64,000 nt of DNA from Sphingomonas paucimobilis NBRC 13935 (GCF_000739895.2 NZ_BBJS01000023.1:84551-148550); one strand, 5' to 3'. Shown: positions 43,424-52,647, counted from the first letter of the stretch. Made by a program: numbers and translations. The notes: generated from the sequence alone by a model not told the origin.

Positions 43424-43884
43424 CGATGTTGCGGCGTCTTCAGCCACGCTGGCGCGATATCGGGCACGACCGGCTTGGCGAGGACGAGCAGCAGGACCAC
43501 CGTCATGGTCGCGATGCTGCCGATGATCAGCGGCAGGGGTGACGGCGGCGTATATTGGCCCCGCCGCTCGCTCATCAGCAGGACGGTGTGACCGACCAGC
43601 GCGTGAAGGCAGACGAGCAGGCCGACCGCGACCAGCTTGGCGAACATCCATGGCTCGAACACCCCGCGCAGATAGATGAGCGCGGTTCCGGCCGCGATCG
43701 CGATCACGGCGGCCGGGGTCACGATCATCGTATAGCTGTCATGCGTCAGCAGCCGGAGCCGGGCATAATCCGCCTGCCCCTCATCCAGCCGATGCTTGCC
43801 CAGCATCAGCGGCAGCGCCACCAGCCCTGCGCACCACAGGATCAGCGCGGCGATGTGCAGCCCCTTGACGATGCTCAGGATCAT
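43393..43884 (-). CDS. CopD/HemJ-like integral membrane protein
   Basis: A 163-residue protein with four membrane helices and conserved histidines in KGLHIAALILWCAG and LHALVGHTVL. This pattern is shared by CopD-type and UPF0093/HemJ-like proteins, which bind heme or copper. Start ATG 43884 overlaps the ctaG stop (ATGA). In this setting a role in oxidase metal or heme assembly is likely. Distinguishing CopD from HemJ (protoporphyrinogen oxidase) needs comparison that I cannot do here. Confidence 0.7.
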   Translation of the reverse strand: MILSIVKGLHIAALILWCAGLVALPLMLGKHRLDEGQADYARLRLLTHDSYTMIVTPAAVIAIAAGTALIYLRGVFEPWMFAKLVAVGLLVCLHALVGHTVLLMSERRGQYTPPSPLPLIIGSIATMTVVLLLVLAKPVVPDIAPAWLKTPQHRQLPVEETPI

Positions 43885-44591
43885 GCCGCCGCCATCCGCC
43901 GCCATGTCGACCGCGCGATCAGCGCGCCGACCACCGCATAGGGGACCAGCCCGATCACCCACATGGCGAGCCCGGCCAGTTGCTGGTCGGCCACCGGCCC
44001 GATCCCGAACGGCACGGTCGTCGCCAAATGCGTGCCGTAGAGCGGCCGCGTGACGAAGGTCAGTATCGCGCCGAGCATCCCCATCTGCGCGGCCCCTGTC
44101 GCGATCAGGGTCAGCGCAACCGGCGGATCGGCGCGGCGGACCGCATCCCAATAGCTCCAGGCCGTGGCGAGCAGGCTCGCCTGCATCGTCCAGTAGATGA
44201 GCTTGTTGGCCAAGGCGGCATCATAGGCGGCGGGGATATGCCAGAACCACAAGGTGATCGTCGCCACCGAGAGCGCGATCGCGGGCGGCAGTGGCGTCCG
44301 CGTCGGCACGGCGACCGCCAGCAAGGGCGCGGCCACGCCGATCAGCAGCAGATGGTGCAGGGTCCGCATCGAAAAGAGCGCGACCGACAAGGCGCAGAGC
44401 GGCGAGACGAAGACGATGGCCAGAATGGCGATGGCGATCAGCCCGGCGCGGCGCTCGCCCCCGCGCAACGCCATCATCGTCCCGGCGGCAAGCACCAACG
44501 CCGTGATCAGAACGGCATCGCCATTCCACCGCTCCAGCCAGGATGCGGCGGTGGGTGCCGACCCGCAATAGCTGCCGAATATATCGAGCAT
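43881..44591 (-). CDS. ctaG: Cytochrome c oxidase assembly factor of the caa3-CtaG family
   Basis: A 236-residue membrane protein with about seven helices, belonging to the caa3_CtaG family, which assists copper insertion or assembly of the oxidase. Typical features are SMRTLHHLLLIGVAAPLLA with two histidines, LWFWHIPAAYDAAL, and AAQMGMLGAILTF. It is the first gene of the minus-strand group and overlaps the CopD-like gene (ATGA). The DUF2231 gene interrupts the series between CopD-like and ctaC on the other strand, so the oxidase genes may be two transcription units. Confidence 0.88.
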   Translation of the reverse strand: MLDIFGSYCGSAPTAASWLERWNGDAVLITALVLAAGTMMALRGGERRAGLIAIAILAIVFVSPLCALSVALFSMRTLHHLLLIGVAAPLLAVAVPTRTPLPPAIALSVATITLWFWHIPAAYDAALANKLIYWTMQASLLATAWSYWDAVRRADPPVALTLIATGAAQMGMLGAILTFVTRPLYGTHLATTVPFGIGPVADQQLAGLAMWVIGLVPYAVVGALIARSTWRRMAAA

Positions 44592-45082
44592 GACGTCCCC
44601 TTTTGCGGACGAAACGCCCGCGTAACGTGTCGGGTCCGCTCCGAATTGCGACTAATTGTTGCTGAAGAGACTTGGAAAGTGCGCCTTGTCAGGGACCTTC
44701 GGACATTACCCTTTCTCTACAACGGGATCGTTCCACCGCTATATTGCGGGGAACGACATCGGACCTTTGTTATCGATGTCCGATTCAACCAGCCCCCCGG
44801 CCGGCATGGCCGGAGGCTGGTGACGATCGTTCAGAAGCGGGCGCGCAGGCCGGCCAGCGCGAGGCGGTGCGCCGGGGCGGGCGCCGGCAGGCGAAGACAG
44901 GAGGGCGCTCCACGCAAGAGTACCCAGCCTGACGACGTGACAGTTGATCTGCATTACATTCCCCTTTTCCCGGCCGCGCCGCAAAGCGGAATGAGAGTCA
45001 CTATCAATATCAGCGTTGTGTTGTTTGGTTGATCGGATGGTAAGTGGCGGTACCGGCAAGGAAATGGTTTCGCGCCGGAGCC
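44592..45082. other. Intergenic region; hairpin and a possible outer-membrane-protein tail
   Basis: No complete gene. A strong GC-rich hairpin lies at 44789-44820 (CCAGCC...GGCTGG) without a T-run. On the minus strand a short frame ends in HRLALAGLRARF at 44831, like the terminal strand of an outer-membrane barrel, but nothing upstream supports a gene. The region probably also contains the ctaG promoter. Confidence 0.4.
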
Positions 45083-45241
45083 CTATTCGGTTCCGTCCTC
45101 GGACGAAGCCGCGCTGCCGTCGCGGGGCGCTCGCGATGGCGGCGCCTCATCCAGCCCCCGCGCCTGCGCCTTGCGTCGCTTGAGATTCTCGCGGAGCGCC
45201 GCCGCCAGCCGCTCGGCCTTTTCGTCCTTTGCCATGCTCAT
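45083..45241 (-). CDS. Small basic/charged conserved hypothetical protein
   Basis: A 52-residue protein (MSMAKDEKAERLAAALRENL, then KRRKAQARG) with one long charged helix and a disordered, acidic C-terminus. A similar short N-terminal sequence is common in sphingomonads. The start is at ATG 45241 or 45235; neither has a strong ribosome site. Function unknown. It lies divergently from tRNA-Thr. Confidence 0.6.
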   Translation of the reverse strand: MSMAKDEKAERLAAALRENLKRRKAQARGLDEAPPSRAPRDGSAASSEDGTE

Positions 45242-45320
45242 TCGCATAATCCGACGAACAAGCGCTTGACAATGTCCCGCCAATCGTCTCTAGGCGCGCT
45301 TCCCGCGTCGAGACGCGAGT

Positions 45321-45395
<75 letters not shown>

Positions 45396-45515
45396 TTCTC
45401 CCCCAGCCCCCGACGGGCGTCGGTCCGCCCCGCAAGTGGCGCGAATTGGGGAGCTTTCTTCCACCCACGCAAAACTTGGTTGGGATCGTTTGCCCGGCTC
45501 GCTAGCTATGGTCGG

Positions 45516-46808
45516 ATGAGATTCCGTTTTTCCTTCGGCGCCCAGGTGTTCGTCGGCATGGCCGTCGGCCTGCTGCTCGGCCTGCTCGCCCGGTCGCAGG
45601 GGCTGGCCGGCCTGGCCGAGGGCCTGCGCATCATCGGCGAGAGCTTCGTCCAGCTCCTCAAGGTGCTGGTCGTGCCGCTGGTGTTCACCGCCATCGTCGC
45701 CTCGATCGCCGCTTTGCGTGACCTGAACAATGCCGCGCGGCTGGTCGCCGCGACCTTCATCTGGTTCGCCATCACCGCGCTGATCGCGGTCAGCATCGGG
45801 CTGACGCTGGGCACGGTATTGCAGCCCGGACTCCACGCCGGCATCGCGCCGGGCAGCGCGGTGCGGCCCGACACCGCCGGGTCGTGGCTCGATTTCCTGC
45901 GCGGGCTGATCCCCTCCAACATCCTCGGTCTCTCCGCCTCGACCAGTGCGGGCGATGGCGGCGCGCTGAAGACCGGGCTGTCGTTCAACATCCTCCAGAT
46001 CATCGTCATGGCGGTGGCGATCGGCGTCGCGGCGGTGCGGGTCGGCGACAAGGGCGAGAGCTTCCTGTCGTTCAACGCCTCGGCGCTCGCCATCTTCCGG
46101 CGTATCCTCTCCTGGGTGATCCGGCTGACTCCGATCGGCTCGGGCGCGCTGCTCGGCAATGCGATCGTGCGCTATGGCTGGCAGTCGCTGTCCGCGCTCG
46201 GCAGCTTCGCGCTGGCCGTCTATATCGGGCTCGGCCTCGTCCTGTTCGTCGTCTATCCGCTGCTGTTGCTGGCCAACGGACTGTCGCCCAAGCGTTTCTT
46301 CGCCGCCGCCTGGCCCGCCATCCAGCTCGGCTTCGTGTCGCGCTCGTCGATCGCCACCCTGCCCGTCACCGAGGACACGGTCGAGCGGCGCTTGGGCGTG
46401 CCGCGTGCCTATTCGGCCTTTGCGGTGCCCTTTGCCGCGACGACCAAGATGGACGGGTGCGCCGCCATCTATCCGGCGATCTCGGCGCTGTTCGTCGCGC
46501 AATATTATGGCCTGCCGCTGCATGTCGGCGATTATGTGCTGATCGTGCTGGTGTCGGTGCTGGGCTCGGCCGCGACCGCCGGGCTGACCGGTGCGGTCGT
46601 CATGCTGACGCTGACCCTGTCGACGCTGGGCCTGCCGCTGGAGGGTGCGGGGTTACTGCTCGCCATCGATCCGATCCTCGACATGGGGCGGACCGCGATC
46701 AATGTCGCGGGGCAGGCCCTGGTCCCGACCATCGTCGCGCACCGTGCCGGCCTGATCGAGGACACGCCCCCTGCGGAGCGCTTGCCGGAGGTGCCGCAAA
46801 CAGGGTAA
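45516..46808 (+). CDS. Dicarboxylate/amino acid:cation symporter (DAACS/SDF family)
   Basis: A 430-residue inner-membrane transporter of the GltP/DctA fold, coupling uptake of dicarboxylates or acidic amino acids to protons or sodium. Eight helices and two re-entrant loops are expected. Visible signatures are SRSSIATLPVT (the serine-rich HP1 loop), ATTKMDGCA (variant of the NMDGT motif in helix 7) and the C-terminal DMGRTAINVAGQ (the D-x-x-R-T-x-x-N substrate site of helix 8). The ATG at 45516 gives the usual short N-terminus; the frame is open to 45480. Substrate not determinable from sequence alone. Confidence 0.9.
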   Translation: MRFRFSFGAQVFVGMAVGLLLGLLARSQGLAGLAEGLRIIGESFVQLLKVLVVPLVFTAIVASIAALRDLNNAARLVAATFIWFAITALIAVSIGLTLGTVLQPGLHAGIAPGSAVRPDTAGSWLDFLRGLIPSNILGLSASTSAGDGGALKTGLSFNILQIIVMAVAIGVAAVRVGDKGESFLSFNASALAIFRRILSWVIRLTPIGSGALLGNAIVRYGWQSLSALGSFALAVYIGLGLVLFVVYPLLLLANGLSPKRFFAAAWPAIQLGFVSRSSIATLPVTEDTVERRLGVPRAYSAFAVPFAATTKMDGCAAIYPAISALFVAQYYGLPLHVGDYVLIVLVSVLGSAATAGLTGAVVMLTLTLSTLGLPLEGAGLLLAIDPILDMGRTAINVAGQALVPTIVAHRAGLIEDTPPAERLPEVPQTG

Positions 46809-46879
46809 ACACGGGGCCATGCTTGCGCTCGGTGTTCTGGTAAAGTAATACACGAGTGGCCGACCACCGGAACCCTGCG

Positions 46880-48988
46880 ATGCGCCCCGACCCGTTCAAT
46901 CCCGACCGCGTGCCGATCGACCGCCCCTATGAGCCGGTCGGGCATCACTACCCGCTCTATGATGCGGAGACGCAAAGCTGGTCCTTCGGCCCCGATGAGG
47001 ACGATATCCCGTCCGCGCCGCCGCGCCGTCGCATCCGCTGGGGCCGGTGGATCGCGCGCGGCGCGGGCGCGGGCATCATCCTACTGGTCATCGCGATCAT
47101 CTGGCTGGCGATCACCGCGCCCCTGTCGCGCTCGCTCCAGCCGCCGACGCCGCCCTCGATCACGCTGACCGCCGATGACGGCACGCCGATCGCGCGGCGC
47201 GGCGCGATCATCGGTGCGCCGGTCGATGCCGCCAAGCTACCCGCCCATGTGCGCGAGGCGTTCTTCGCGATCGAGGACCGGCGTTTCTATTCCCATTGGG
47301 GCATCGACCCGCGCGGTATCCTGCGCGCCGCCTGGCACAATCTGGGTTCGGGCGGGGTGCGTGAGGGCGGATCGACCATCACCCAGCAGCTCGCCAAGAA
47401 CGCCTTTCTCGATTCCGACCGCACCGCAGGCCGCAAAATCCGCGAGGCGATGATCGCCTTCTGGCTGGAGGCGTGGCTGACCAAGGACGAAATCCTCTCG
47501 CGCTATCTGTCGAACGTCTATTTCGGCGACAATGTGTACGGGATCACCGCCGCCTCGAAACATTATTTCGGCCGAACCCCGGACAAGCTGAACATCGGCC
47601 AGGCGGCGATGCTGGCGGGGCTGGTCAAGGCGCCCTCGCGTCTGGCCCCCACCACCAATTTGAAGGGCGCGCGGGCGCGGCAGGCGGTCGTGGTCGCCGC
47701 GATGGAGGATGCGGGCTTCCTGACCAAGGCGGAGGCCGATGCCGTCCAGCCGCAGCGCGTGCTCGCCGCGCGGCCCGAGACGTTGCCCTCGGGCACCTAT
47801 TTCGCCGACTGGGTCCTGCCCGAAGCCCGCGACCAGGCGGGCGAGATCAAGACCGAGGCGACCGTCCAGACCACGCTCAACCCCCGGCTCCAGCGTATTG
47901 CCGAACGGACCGTGCGCAGCGCGGGGCTCAATCAGGCACAGGTCGCTTTGGTCGCGATGCGCCCCGATGGCCGCGTCGTCGCGATGGTCGGCGGCAAGGA
48001 TTATTCCAAGAGCCCGTTCAACCGCGCCACCCAAGCGCGTCGCCAGCCGGGTTCGGCCTTCAAGCTGTTCGTCTATCTGGCGGCGCTGCGTTCCGGCATG
48101 ACGCCGGACTCGACGGTCGAGGACGAGCCGGTCGACATCGCCGGGTGGAAGCCGCGCAACAGTGACGGGCGCTATCTGGGCAAGATCACGCTGCGCCAGG
48201 CGTTCGCGCGGTCATCGAACGTCGCCGCCGCGCGGCTGACCCAGGCGGTCGGCGTGAAGTCGGTCATCAAGGCGGCGCGCGACCTGGGTATCACCACGCC
48301 GATCCCGAACGAGGCGACGATCGCGCTGGGCACCTCGACCGTCAGCCTGCTGGAGCTGACCGCCGCCTATGCCGCGGTGGCCAATGAAAGCTATCCGGTC
48401 GCCGCGCGCGGGCTGAACGACGTCAAGGAAAAGGGCTGGTACCAGTCGCTGACCGAGCGCAAGACCGGCTTTGCCTCGGCGGTGCATGACGGGATGCTCG
48501 ATCTGCTGTCGTCTTCGATCAAGACGGGGACGGGGCGGCAGGCGCTGCTGACCGTCGATGCCTATGGCAAGACCGGCACGACGCAGGATTCGCGCGACGC
48601 GCTGTTCATGGGCTTCGCCCGCGATCTGGTGGTGGGCGTCTGGGTCGGCAATGACGACAACACGCCCAATCCCGGCCTGTCGGGCGGCGGCGTGCCCGCG
48701 CGAATCTGGCGCGCCTTCATGCAGTCCGCGCTCGACATCCCGCCGGTGGCGGCCCCGGTCGTGCAGGAAGAGGTCGATCCCGACGCGATCGCCAACGGCA
48801 TGGAGGAAGAAACCATGCCCACCGCCGATCCGGTCGGCGACATCATCCAGGGCCTCGGCATCGACCTGCATACCGGCGACGACGGATCGATCACCGTCGG
48901 CCCCGGCCGCCGCCGCCCAGAACGCGCCGGCCCCGGCCCCGACGATCGCCGCCCGCCGGACGAACGTTATGAGGGCGAGGGGGAATAG
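46880..48988 (+). CDS. Class A penicillin-binding protein (bifunctional transglycosylase/transpeptidase)
   Basis: A 702-residue bifunctional peptidoglycan synthase. It has a cytoplasmic tail, one membrane anchor (GIILLVIAIIWLAITA), then a GT51 domain with EDRRFYSHWGID (catalytic Glu) and GGSTITQQLAKN, and a transpeptidase domain with QPGSAFKLF (SxxK), RSSNVAA (SxN) and GKTGTTQD (KTG). The C-terminus is Pro/Arg/Asp-rich. It resembles PBP1A/PBP2-type enzymes but lacks a large OB insert. GTG 46856 would add eight residues; I prefer ATG 46880, though neither start has a strong ribosome site. Standing alone, it is 71 bases after the symporter gene. Confidence 0.92.
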   Translation: MRPDPFNPDRVPIDRPYEPVGHHYPLYDAETQSWSFGPDEDDIPSAPPRRRIRWGRWIARGAGAGIILLVIAIIWLAITAPLSRSLQPPTPPSITLTADDGTPIARRGAIIGAPVDAAKLPAHVREAFFAIEDRRFYSHWGIDPRGILRAAWHNLGSGGVREGGSTITQQLAKNAFLDSDRTAGRKIREAMIAFWLEAWLTKDEILSRYLSNVYFGDNVYGITAASKHYFGRTPDKLNIGQAAMLAGLVKAPSRLAPTTNLKGARARQAVVVAAMEDAGFLTKAEADAVQPQRVLAARPETLPSGTYFADWVLPEARDQAGEIKTEATVQTTLNPRLQRIAERTVRSAGLNQAQVALVAMRPDGRVVAMVGGKDYSKSPFNRATQARRQPGSAFKLFVYLAALRSGMTPDSTVEDEPVDIAGWKPRNSDGRYLGKITLRQAFARSSNVAAARLTQAVGVKSVIKAARDLGITTPIPNEATIALGTSTVSLLELTAAYAAVANESYPVAARGLNDVKEKGWYQSLTERKTGFASAVHDGMLDLLSSSIKTGTGRQALLTVDAYGKTGTTQDSRDALFMGFARDLVVGVWVGNDDNTPNPGLSGGGVPARIWRAFMQSALDIPPVAAPVVQEEVDPDAIANGMEEETMPTADPVGDIIQGLGIDLHTGDDGSITVGPGRRRPERAGPGPDDRRPPDERYEGEGE

Positions 48989-49003
48989 GGCGAAGACTGA
49001 TTA

Positions 49004-49092
49004 TCCTCTCCTGCAAGGGGAGGGTGTGTCCAGCATGGTGGAGGGGTGCCCCCTCCGTCAGGCCTTCGGCCTACCCCTTCCCCTTACAGGGG
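49004..49092. repeat. Dispersed GC-rich palindromic intergenic repeat, copy 1
   Basis: The stretch CTCCTGCAAGGGGAGG...GGAGGGGTGCCCCCTCC...CAGGCCTTCGGCCTA...CCCCTTACAGGGG can fold into nested hairpins. Related sequence recurs at 54612-54745 and 63909-63957. It lies directly after the PBP gene. Confidence 0.7.
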
Positions 49093-49099
49093 CACAGTT

Positions 49100-49330
49100 T
49101 ACCTCTGATTGGCATGAGATGTCGGTTGAGGAAGAGGTCGAGAGTGATGGCGAGTATCTCCCATGATTTGGAGAAACGCTGGGAGCGGCGGTTGAGGCGG
49201 GCCAGATTGTCTTGGATGGAAGAGTGGGTGGACCCGATGAGGTGGGTCTGCGCCTTGGTTTGAGCGTGAGGGGCGAGGACGCCGTGGCGCTGGACGGCGA
49301 GGCGGTAGTAAGAATGGCGTCGGTGAAGAG
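49100..49330 (-). pseudogene. C-terminal remnant of a DDE transposase (IS1-like)
   Basis: A minus-strand frame reads RHSYYRLAVQRHGVLAPHAQ, then THLIGSTHSSIQDNLARLNR and RRSQRFSKSWEILAITLDLF. This arrangement resembles the C-terminal end of IS1-type transposases (the NxxSxxRxxLxRLxRRxxxFSKS pattern). The N-terminal part and ends are missing. Confidence 0.45.
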
Positions 49331-49391
49331 GGCGGCGATGTCGGGTACGACGCGGCGGGCGCGGTCGTAGAACTCTGGGGCCGAGACTCAG

Positions 49392-49930
49392 TCAAAGCCA
49401 GAGGGCGAGTGCGGTTGCGATCGCAACGCCTGACAGGCAGTTGGCGGCAAGTTTGTCATAGCGGGTGGCGACGCGGCGGAAGTCTTTGAGACGGCAAAAG
49501 GCGTTCTCGATCCGGTGGCGGTCGCGGTATCTGTCCTTGTCGTAGCGGATTGGCGTTTGCGGTTTCGTCGTCCGGGAATGACGGGAACGGCCCCGGCGTC
49601 ACGTAGCCAACGGCGTAGCCGGTCGGCATCGTAGCCTTTGTCAGCAAGGAGGTAACGCATGCGACCGGCCCATTCGAGGAACGCAGGCGCCGCTTTCACG
49701 TCGCTGACATTGCCGGCCGTCAGCATCGGCACATAGGGGCGGCCGATGACATCGGTGAGCGCGTGGACCTTCGTCGTCCATCTGCCGCGCGAACGGCCGA
49801 TCGCCTGGGTCTGGCGCCCCCTTTTCCGCCGAAGGCCGCGCGTTGCGCCTTGATGTAGGTGCTGTCGATCGCGGTACTCTTTGTCCCGTCGACACCGGCG
49901 ACAGGCGTGTCCTTTATGACCGCCCCTCGC
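49392..49930 (-). pseudogene. IS5-family transposase remnant with several frameshifts
   Basis: Three frames in succession give IDSTYIKAQRAAFGGKGG, then QAIGRSRG with TKVHALTDVIGRPYVPMLTA and LLADKGYDADRLRRWL, then RYDKDRYRDRHRIENAFCRL ending at the stop 49392. These are the DDE regions of IS5-type (IS427-group) transposases, with the final Glu in IENAF. Frames shift near 49550 and near 49810. The N-terminal part is missing. Confidence 0.8.
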
Positions 49931-49971
49931 TACTGCGCCCTAGACGCGCAGCTTGAGGCCTTTGGTCGCAA

Positions 49972-50467
49972 ATGACCACGAGCCCCCCTTTTCACATTAC
50001 GGGCTGTCGAAATCGCCACCAGAAGATACGGTGGCGGTTCCGCCACAAGGGTTATGCCGTCCGCTATTCCAAATCGCACTATAGGTCGAAAGAGTTTATC
50101 CCCATCGTCGAACCGTTGGCGCTTTCGCTGGCCGCAGGGCCCTTGGGGGCCTCACCCCTGATCGAGACGAAATATGGCCAGCCGTTCGCCGAGAAGGGCT
50201 TCTATGCCTTTGAAGGATGCCTGCATCGATGCTGGCCTCGCACATTGCCAGCTTCACGGCCTGCGCAAGGCTGCTGCCCGACGATGCCGAGAATCAGGAG
50301 GCAGCGATGAAGAGGGCATCGCGATAACCGGCCACAAGACCGTCAAATAGTATCGCCTGTACGCTGGATCGGACGCTCGGCCGGAGGTTGTTGATGCCGC
50401 CATGCACAAGGTGATGGCCAACCATTCCGCAAAGGTAGCCACCGATGGGGATCAAGCCGTTGCATAA
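49972..50467 (+). pseudogene. Tyrosine integrase remnant with internal deletion, frameshift and stop, next to tRNA-Gln
   Basis: The first 42 codons match an integrase N-terminus (PPFHITGCRNRHQKIRWRFR, HKGYAVRYSKSHY, SKEFI). They join directly to catalytic-domain sequence (PIVEPLALSLAAGPLGASPL, YGQPFAEKGFYAF), so the middle and first catalytic Arg are deleted. A one-base shift near 50212 continues as CIDAGLAHCQLHGLRKAAAR (box II HxxR) and ITGHKTVK. A TAG at 50348-50350 then comes just before YRLYAGSDARPEVVDA, which contains the expected tyrosine, ending at 50467. It lies 22 bases from the 3' end of tRNA-Gln, the usual place for an integrase of an element inserted there. Confidence 0.75.
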
Positions 50468-50489
50468 TGAGCGATTTCTTGATGTCTCT

Positions 50490-50562
50490 GGATGCCCCGT
50501 GAGGATTCGAACCTCAATTAACGGAGTCAGAGTCCGTGGTCTTACCTTTAGACGACGGGGCA
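50490..50562 (-). tRNA. tRNA-Gln (anticodon CTG)
   Basis: Read on the minus strand, the acceptor TGCCCCG pairs with CGGGGCA, the anticodon stem ACGGA/TCCGT holds loop CTCTGAC (anticodon CTG), and the T-arm contains GTTCGAATC. CCA is encoded. The remnant integrase adjoins its 3' end. Confidence 0.94.
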
Positions 50563-50733
50563 CCGGACAGGGGCGTGCGTCTAGGCGGGGCGATCGGGCT
50601 TGTCAACCGACTTTGCGCACTTGGTCGGGCGGTGCGTCTTGTCGCAACGGTAACGACTCGCTACCTTGGGGTCCAAGCACCGGCGGACACTCATGTCCGT
50701 GACGGATAGAACAGAATAAAGCGAGATACGGCG

Positions 50734-51777
50734 ATGGGGGATGGTCCCACCCGAAGGCCGTACCGGCAGGCCAAGCCCCCTGCCCGTCCGGCACCGCCCC
50801 GGCCCCAGCGTGGCCGCTGGTCCGATGCGCAGGCCTATGCCGCGCTCGACCTGGGCACGAACAATTGCCGCCTGCTGATCGCGCGTCCGCAAGGCGGCGG
50901 CTTTGCGGTGGTCGATGCCTTTTCGCGGATCGTGCGGTTGGGCGAAGGACTGGCGACGACCGGCCGCTTGTCCGATGCCGCGATCGACCGCACCATCGCC
51001 GCCCTTCGCGTGTGTGCCGACAAGCTGAAGCGCCGCAACGTCACCCTGTCGCGCGCGGTCGCGACCGAGGCGTGCCGGCGTGCCGCCAACGGCCCCGCCT
51101 TCATCGCGCGGGCGCTGGCCGAGACCGGTATCCATCTGGACATCATCTCGGCGGAGGAAGAGGCGCGGCTCGCCGTGCTCGGCTGCCATGCGCTGATCGA
51201 GCCGGGCGAGGACCCCGCGCTGATCTTCGACATTGGCGGCGGATCGACCGAGTTGGTGCTAGTCGATACGAGCGGCAAGGTTCCGCGCATCCTCGACTGG
51301 CATTCCGCGCCCTGGGGCGTCGTCTCGCTGACCGAAAGTGCCGGCGGCGGCGAGGGCGAGGTGGGGCGGCTGGAGGCCTATGCCCGGATGCGCGGCATCG
51401 TCGCGGACAGTTTCGCCCCCTTCGCCGCGCGCCTGCCGACCGACCTGACGCGTCCGCGGCTGCTGGGCACCAGCGGGACGGTGACGACATTGGGCAGCGT
51501 CCATCTGGGGCTCAGCCAATATGACCGCGCCGCCGTGGACGGGCTGATTGTGCCCACCTCGGCAATGCGCGAGATCAGCGCCGACCTGTCGCGCAAGAGC
51601 TTGGCCGCGCGCGGCAAGGTGGCGTGCATCGGCCCCGAGCGCGCCGATCTGGTCGTCGCCGGCTGCGCCATTCTCGAGACGATATTGGACCTCTGGCCCG
51701 CCGAGCGGCTAGGGATCGCCGACCGTGGGATTCGCGAGGGAATCCTGCGCCGTTTGATGGGAATCGCCAGACCGTGA
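50734..51777 (+). CDS. ppx: Exopolyphosphatase / guanosine pentaphosphate phosphatase family protein
   Basis: A 347-residue member of the Ppx/GppA family in the ASKHA fold, hydrolysing polyphosphate or pppGpp. It shows AALDLGTNNCRLLIA (phosphate-1 motif), IISAEEEARLAVLG, IFDIGGGSTELVLVD (phosphate-2) and LGTSGTVTTLG. It is shorter than E. coli Ppx and lacks the C-terminal HD-like domain, as usual for many alphaproteobacteria. The first 30 residues are Pro/Arg-rich and probably disordered. The stop overlaps the GTG start of rlmE by four bases, a conserved pairing in this group. Confidence 0.9.
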   Translation: MGDGPTRRPYRQAKPPARPAPPRPQRGRWSDAQAYAALDLGTNNCRLLIARPQGGGFAVVDAFSRIVRLGEGLATTGRLSDAAIDRTIAALRVCADKLKRRNVTLSRAVATEACRRAANGPAFIARALAETGIHLDIISAEEEARLAVLGCHALIEPGEDPALIFDIGGGSTELVLVDTSGKVPRILDWHSAPWGVVSLTESAGGGEGEVGRLEAYARMRGIVADSFAPFAARLPTDLTRPRLLGTSGTVTTLGSVHLGLSQYDRAAVDGLIVPTSAMREISADLSRKSLAARGKVACIGPERADLVVAGCAILETILDLWPAERLGIADRGIREGILRRLMGIARP

Positions 51778-52469
51778 GCAGAGGAAATTCGGGCCTGCAC
51801 CAGCGCGTGCGCACCGCCCGGAACCGCACCGCGCAATCGACCCGCTGGCTGGAGCGCCAGTTGAACGACCCCTATGTCCGCCGCGCCAAGGCGGAGGGGT
51901 ATCGCAGCCGCGCCGCCTATAAGCTGATCGAGCTGGACGAGCGGTTCGGCTTCCTGCGCGGCAAGAAGCGCATCATCGACCTTGGCATCGCGCCGGGCGG
52001 CTGGAGCCAGGTGGTGCGGCGCAAGCTGCCGAACGCGGCGGTCGTCGGCATCGACCTGTTGCCGGTCGACCCGATCGACGGCGTCACCATCTTCGAGATG
52101 GACTTCATGGACGATGCGGCGCCGGACAGGCTGATGGAGGCGCTGGGCGGCGCGCCCGACCTCGTCATGTCGGACATGGCGGCCAACACCGTCGGCCATC
52201 CCCAGACCGACGCGCTGCGTACCATGGGACTGGTCGAGACGGCCTTCGCCTTTGCCTGCGACGTGCTGTCGCCAGGCGGGGTGTTCGTGTCGAAGGTGTT
52301 CGCGGGCGGTGCCGATTCGCAGCTCGTTGCCGAGATGAAGCGCCACTTCGCCACCGTGAAGCACGCCAAGCCGCCATCAAGCCGCAAGGGATCGGTGGAA
52401 TGGTTCGTCGTCGCGCAGGGGTTCAAGGGGCGCAAGGCGTCGGTGGGCGAGGATGATTCGGGGGGGTAA
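51774..52469 (+). CDS. rlmE: 23S rRNA 2'-O-ribose methyltransferase RlmE (FtsJ)
   Basis: A 231-residue SAM-dependent enzyme that methylates the A-loop uridine of 23S rRNA (U2552 in E. coli numbering). RAAYKLIELDERFGFL with the first catalytic Lys, IIDLGIAPGGWSQV (SAM site), DLVMSDMAANTVGH (catalytic Asp), FVSKVFAGG (second Lys) and SSRKGSVEWFVVAQGF are all present. The start is the GTG at 51774, overlapping the ppx stop (GTGA). An N-terminal basic extension (LHQRVRTARNR) is typical of alphaproteobacterial forms. Confidence 0.95.
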   Translation: MSRGNSGLHQRVRTARNRTAQSTRWLERQLNDPYVRRAKAEGYRSRAAYKLIELDERFGFLRGKKRIIDLGIAPGGWSQVVRRKLPNAAVVGIDLLPVDPIDGVTIFEMDFMDDAAPDRLMEALGGAPDLVMSDMAANTVGHPQTDALRTMGLVETAFAFACDVLSPGGVFVSKVFAGGADSQLVAEMKRHFATVKHAKPPSSRKGSVEWFVVAQGFKGRKASVGEDDSGG

Positions 52470-52488
52470 GCGCCGCAGGCTTGGATGA

Positions 52489-52625
52489 GGTTCGCGCGGA
52501 GGCGCGGAGGACGCGGAGATGTTAGTTCTTGGGGATAGTTCTTCCCGAACCAACACCTGTAAAAGACAACCTGCCTGCCGACCGAAGAGAGCCCCCTCTG
52601 CGTCCTCCGCGCCTCCGCGCGAACC
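52489..52625. repeat. Long inverted repeat (arms about 30 bases, loop 77)
   Basis: GGTTCGCGCGGAGGCGCGGA continuing to 52518 is mirrored by the reverse complement at 52596-52625 (one or two mismatches). It could form a large hairpin after rlmE. Arms of this kind are frequent intergenic elements in sphingomonads. Confidence 0.75.
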
Positions 52626-52647
52626 AAAAATCTTCTACGTCCGCCCT

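Noticed and set aside
42209..43651. 480-codon minus-strand frame as a long subunit II
   Set aside because: The part upstream of 42892 is antisense to the DUF2231 gene and is Arg/Gln-rich; the subunit II leader begins at 42892.
44789..44820. Hairpin as a rho-independent terminator
   Set aside because: Strong stem but no T-run on either strand.
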